A stretch of 5,997 nt of DNA from Streptococcus marmotae. Its GTDB lineage: Bacteria; Bacillota; Bacilli; Lactobacillales; Streptococcaceae. The notes beneath the pieces are model-generated. The model was not told the origin of the DNA. It did not search any database and saw only the letters and a list, made by a program, of their open reading frames with translations. The stretch covers positions 1 through 5,997 of the forward strand of contig NZ_CP015197.1 of the NCBI RefSeq assembly GCF_001623565.1, read 5' to 3'. The position numbers and the translations under genes were made by a program. Positions 5,598 through 5,997 of the stretch are shown in pieces. Positions within the stretch are counted from its first letter, which is position 1, and each line of letters starts with the position of its first letter.

Positions 5598-5622
5598 GGC
5601 AGGTTCTAACCTGCCTTTTTTT
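5598..5622 (+). terminator. Rho-independent terminator downstream of the Tyr-rich protein gene
   Basis: GGCAGGTT (5598-5605) and AACCTGCC (5608-5615) are exact complements, in practice a 7-bp stem with a TCTA loop, followed by seven T (5616-5622). Confidence 0.85.
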
Positions 5623-5634
5623 CTTTTGAATATC

Positions 5635-5643
5635 TGATATAAT
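5635..5643 (+). promoter_or_regulatory. Extended -10 promoter for the mini-toxin
   Basis: TGATATAAT is a perfect extended -10 element (TGnTATAAT). No -35 is recognisable at the right distance, where the preceding terminator's T run lies; extended -10 promoters can work without one. Start of transcription would fall near 5650, about 38 bases before the GTG start. Confidence 0.65.
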
Positions 5644-5647
5644 AAGA

Positions 5648-5670
5648 GAAGGCACTACTAAACAGCCTTC
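5648..5670 (+). promoter_or_regulatory. Leader stem-loop of the mini-toxin mRNA
   Basis: GAAGGC (5648-5653) pairs with GCCTTC (5665-5670) around an 11-base loop, ending four bases before the SD GGAGGT (5675-5680). In Fst toxin mRNAs a 5' stem-loop limits ribosome access to the SD; this one is at the equivalent place. The expected transcript start lies within the 5' arm, so the stem may be partly trimmed. Confidence 0.45.
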
Positions 5671-5687
5671 GAAAGGAGGTGTTGTCA

Positions 5688-5780
5688 GTGAAAGTGATAG
5701 AACTTCTCTTAAATGTTATCGCCAATGTAATTGCAGGAATTATCTTGTATTACGTTGAAAAATGGCTAGATAAGCGATAA
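5688..5780 (+). CDS. 30-residue hydrophobic peptide, Fst-like type I toxin candidate
   Basis: GTG 5688 is preceded by a very strong SD (AAAGGAGGT, ending at 5680) with seven bases' spacing. The peptide has one membrane helix (LLNVIANVIAGIILYY) and ends VEKWLDKR. A single short helix with an Ala/Gly-rich face and a charged C-terminus containing a W-L-D segment is the plan of Fst-family toxins of Gram-positive plasmids and chromosomes, whose overproduction damages the membrane. It has its own extended -10 promoter, a leader stem-loop and a downstream hairpin that reads as a terminator on both strands, the arrangement of par/Fst loci, in which an antisense RNA is made convergently. It could alternatively be a holin-like or regulatory micropeptide. 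On a phage plasmid it would act as an addiction module. Confidence 0.6.
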   Translation: MKVIELLLNVIANVIAGIILYYVEKWLDKR

Positions 5781-5822
5781 TAAAAGTAGCTGTCCTAGCC
5801 CGAACGCTCGCCAGAGTGCAAA

Positions 5823-5861
5823 AAAAAGTCCCTTGCAAAGTGGAAAGTGCAGGGGCTTTTT
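5823..5861. terminator. Possible bidirectional terminator of the mini-toxin locus
   Basis: AAAAAGTCCCTTGCA (5823-5837) pairs with TGCAGGGGCTTTTT (5848-5861) with one bulge and one G-T pair. T runs are present at the 3' side on both strands (A run 5820-5827 on the left, T run 5857-5861 on the right), so it can end both the toxin mRNA and a convergent minus-strand RNA. Confidence 0.75.
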
Positions 5862-5942
5862 CGTTGCCAATGAAAATTGACAGAACTTCTTCTTACTCTT
5901 AGTCTAGCATAAAACCAAAGATAAGTCCACGTTTTATGTCGC
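5823..5942 (-). ncRNA. Possible convergent antisense RNA (RNA II-like antitoxin), approximate limits
   Basis: Fst toxins are controlled by a small RNA transcribed toward the toxin gene and ending at a shared terminator. No ORF of note occupies 5862-5942. On the minus strand a weak promoter can be drawn: TTGTCC at about 5958-5953, 17 bases, then TAAAAC at about 5935-5930. Only the shared terminator is solid; the promoter and the RNA itself are an inference. Confidence 0.25.
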
Positions 5943-5997
5943 GAAAGTTTCTTGGACAATAAGCTGGGACAGAATAAACTAGAAATCGTGTTGGTGG
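5930..5997 (-). repeat. Right copy of the imperfect terminal inverted repeat
   Basis: The reverse complement of this stretch aligns block by block with 10-77, from CCAACA at the outer edge through GTCCCAG and CTTATTGTC to ATAAA at the inner edge, with small gaps. The two outer edges coincide with the window edges, so the real repeat may be longer. The minus strand also reads openly for 32 codons (5997-5899), but the indels relative to the left copy argue against both being the same coding sequence. Confidence 0.5.

Noticed and set aside
5899..5997. Minus-strand coding end (32 codons open from the right edge)
   Set aside because: Indels relative to the left repeat copy break any shared frame, and the stretch is too short to support a gene.
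1..5997. CRISPR array, tRNA or rRNA genes
   Set aside because: No spaced direct repeats, cloverleaf or rRNA-like segments were seen on either strand.

Overview
The window holds an almost complete small phage genome that I read as a filamentous bacteriophage (inovirus) of a Gram-positive host. The DNA is AT-rich, the Shine-Dalgarno (SD) sequences are strong (GGAGG), and extended -10 promoters, pC194/pUB110-type rolling-circle replication and an Fst-like mini-toxin are present. Together these point to a low-GC Firmicute, most likely Streptococcus or a close relative. The genus is an inference from style, not from a marker gene.

Layout: the left edge (1-150) carries the last 26 codons of an unidentified gene and a strong terminator. 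From 196 to 3849 runs a one-strand morphogenesis operon in the same functional order as M13/fd: ssDNA-binding protein (pV-like, 196-489); coiled-coil, tail-anchored membrane protein (494-989); 46-residue major coat protein (pVIII-like, 1049-1189); an intra-operon terminator; a long adsorption/minor coat protein (pIII-like, 1235-2827); a small membrane protein (pVI-like, 2831-3081); a large hairpin; and the Zot/pI-type assembly ATPase (3157-3849). Next comes a replication module: a tandem hairpin and pC194-type double-strand origin (3851-3912), an extended -10 promoter (3998-4026) and a Rep_1-family HUH initiator (4116-5057). The right end carries cargo: a small secreted or membrane-anchored protein (5209-5502) and a 30-residue hydrophobic peptide (5688-5780) with its own promoter, leader hairpin and a possible bidirectional terminator, resembling a type I Fst toxin-antitoxin locus. 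The two window edges carry an imperfect inverted repeat of about 70 bp, which may mark the element's ends.

How the parts work together: Rep nicks the origin and drives rolling-circle replication, and the pV-like protein coats the displaced strand. The Zot ATPase then powers extrusion of that strand through the membrane while the major coat protein replaces the ssDNA-binding protein and the minor proteins cap the ends. No secretin gene is seen, as expected where there is no outer membrane. No integrase is visible in the window.

A striking oddity is that three structural genes (494-989, 1235-2827, 2831-3081) are interrupted by seven single-base frameshifts, most in short homopolymers, while the other genes are intact. 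Correcting each by one base restores proteins of 164, 531 and 83 residues. This is either sequencing error or selective decay of the virion genes.
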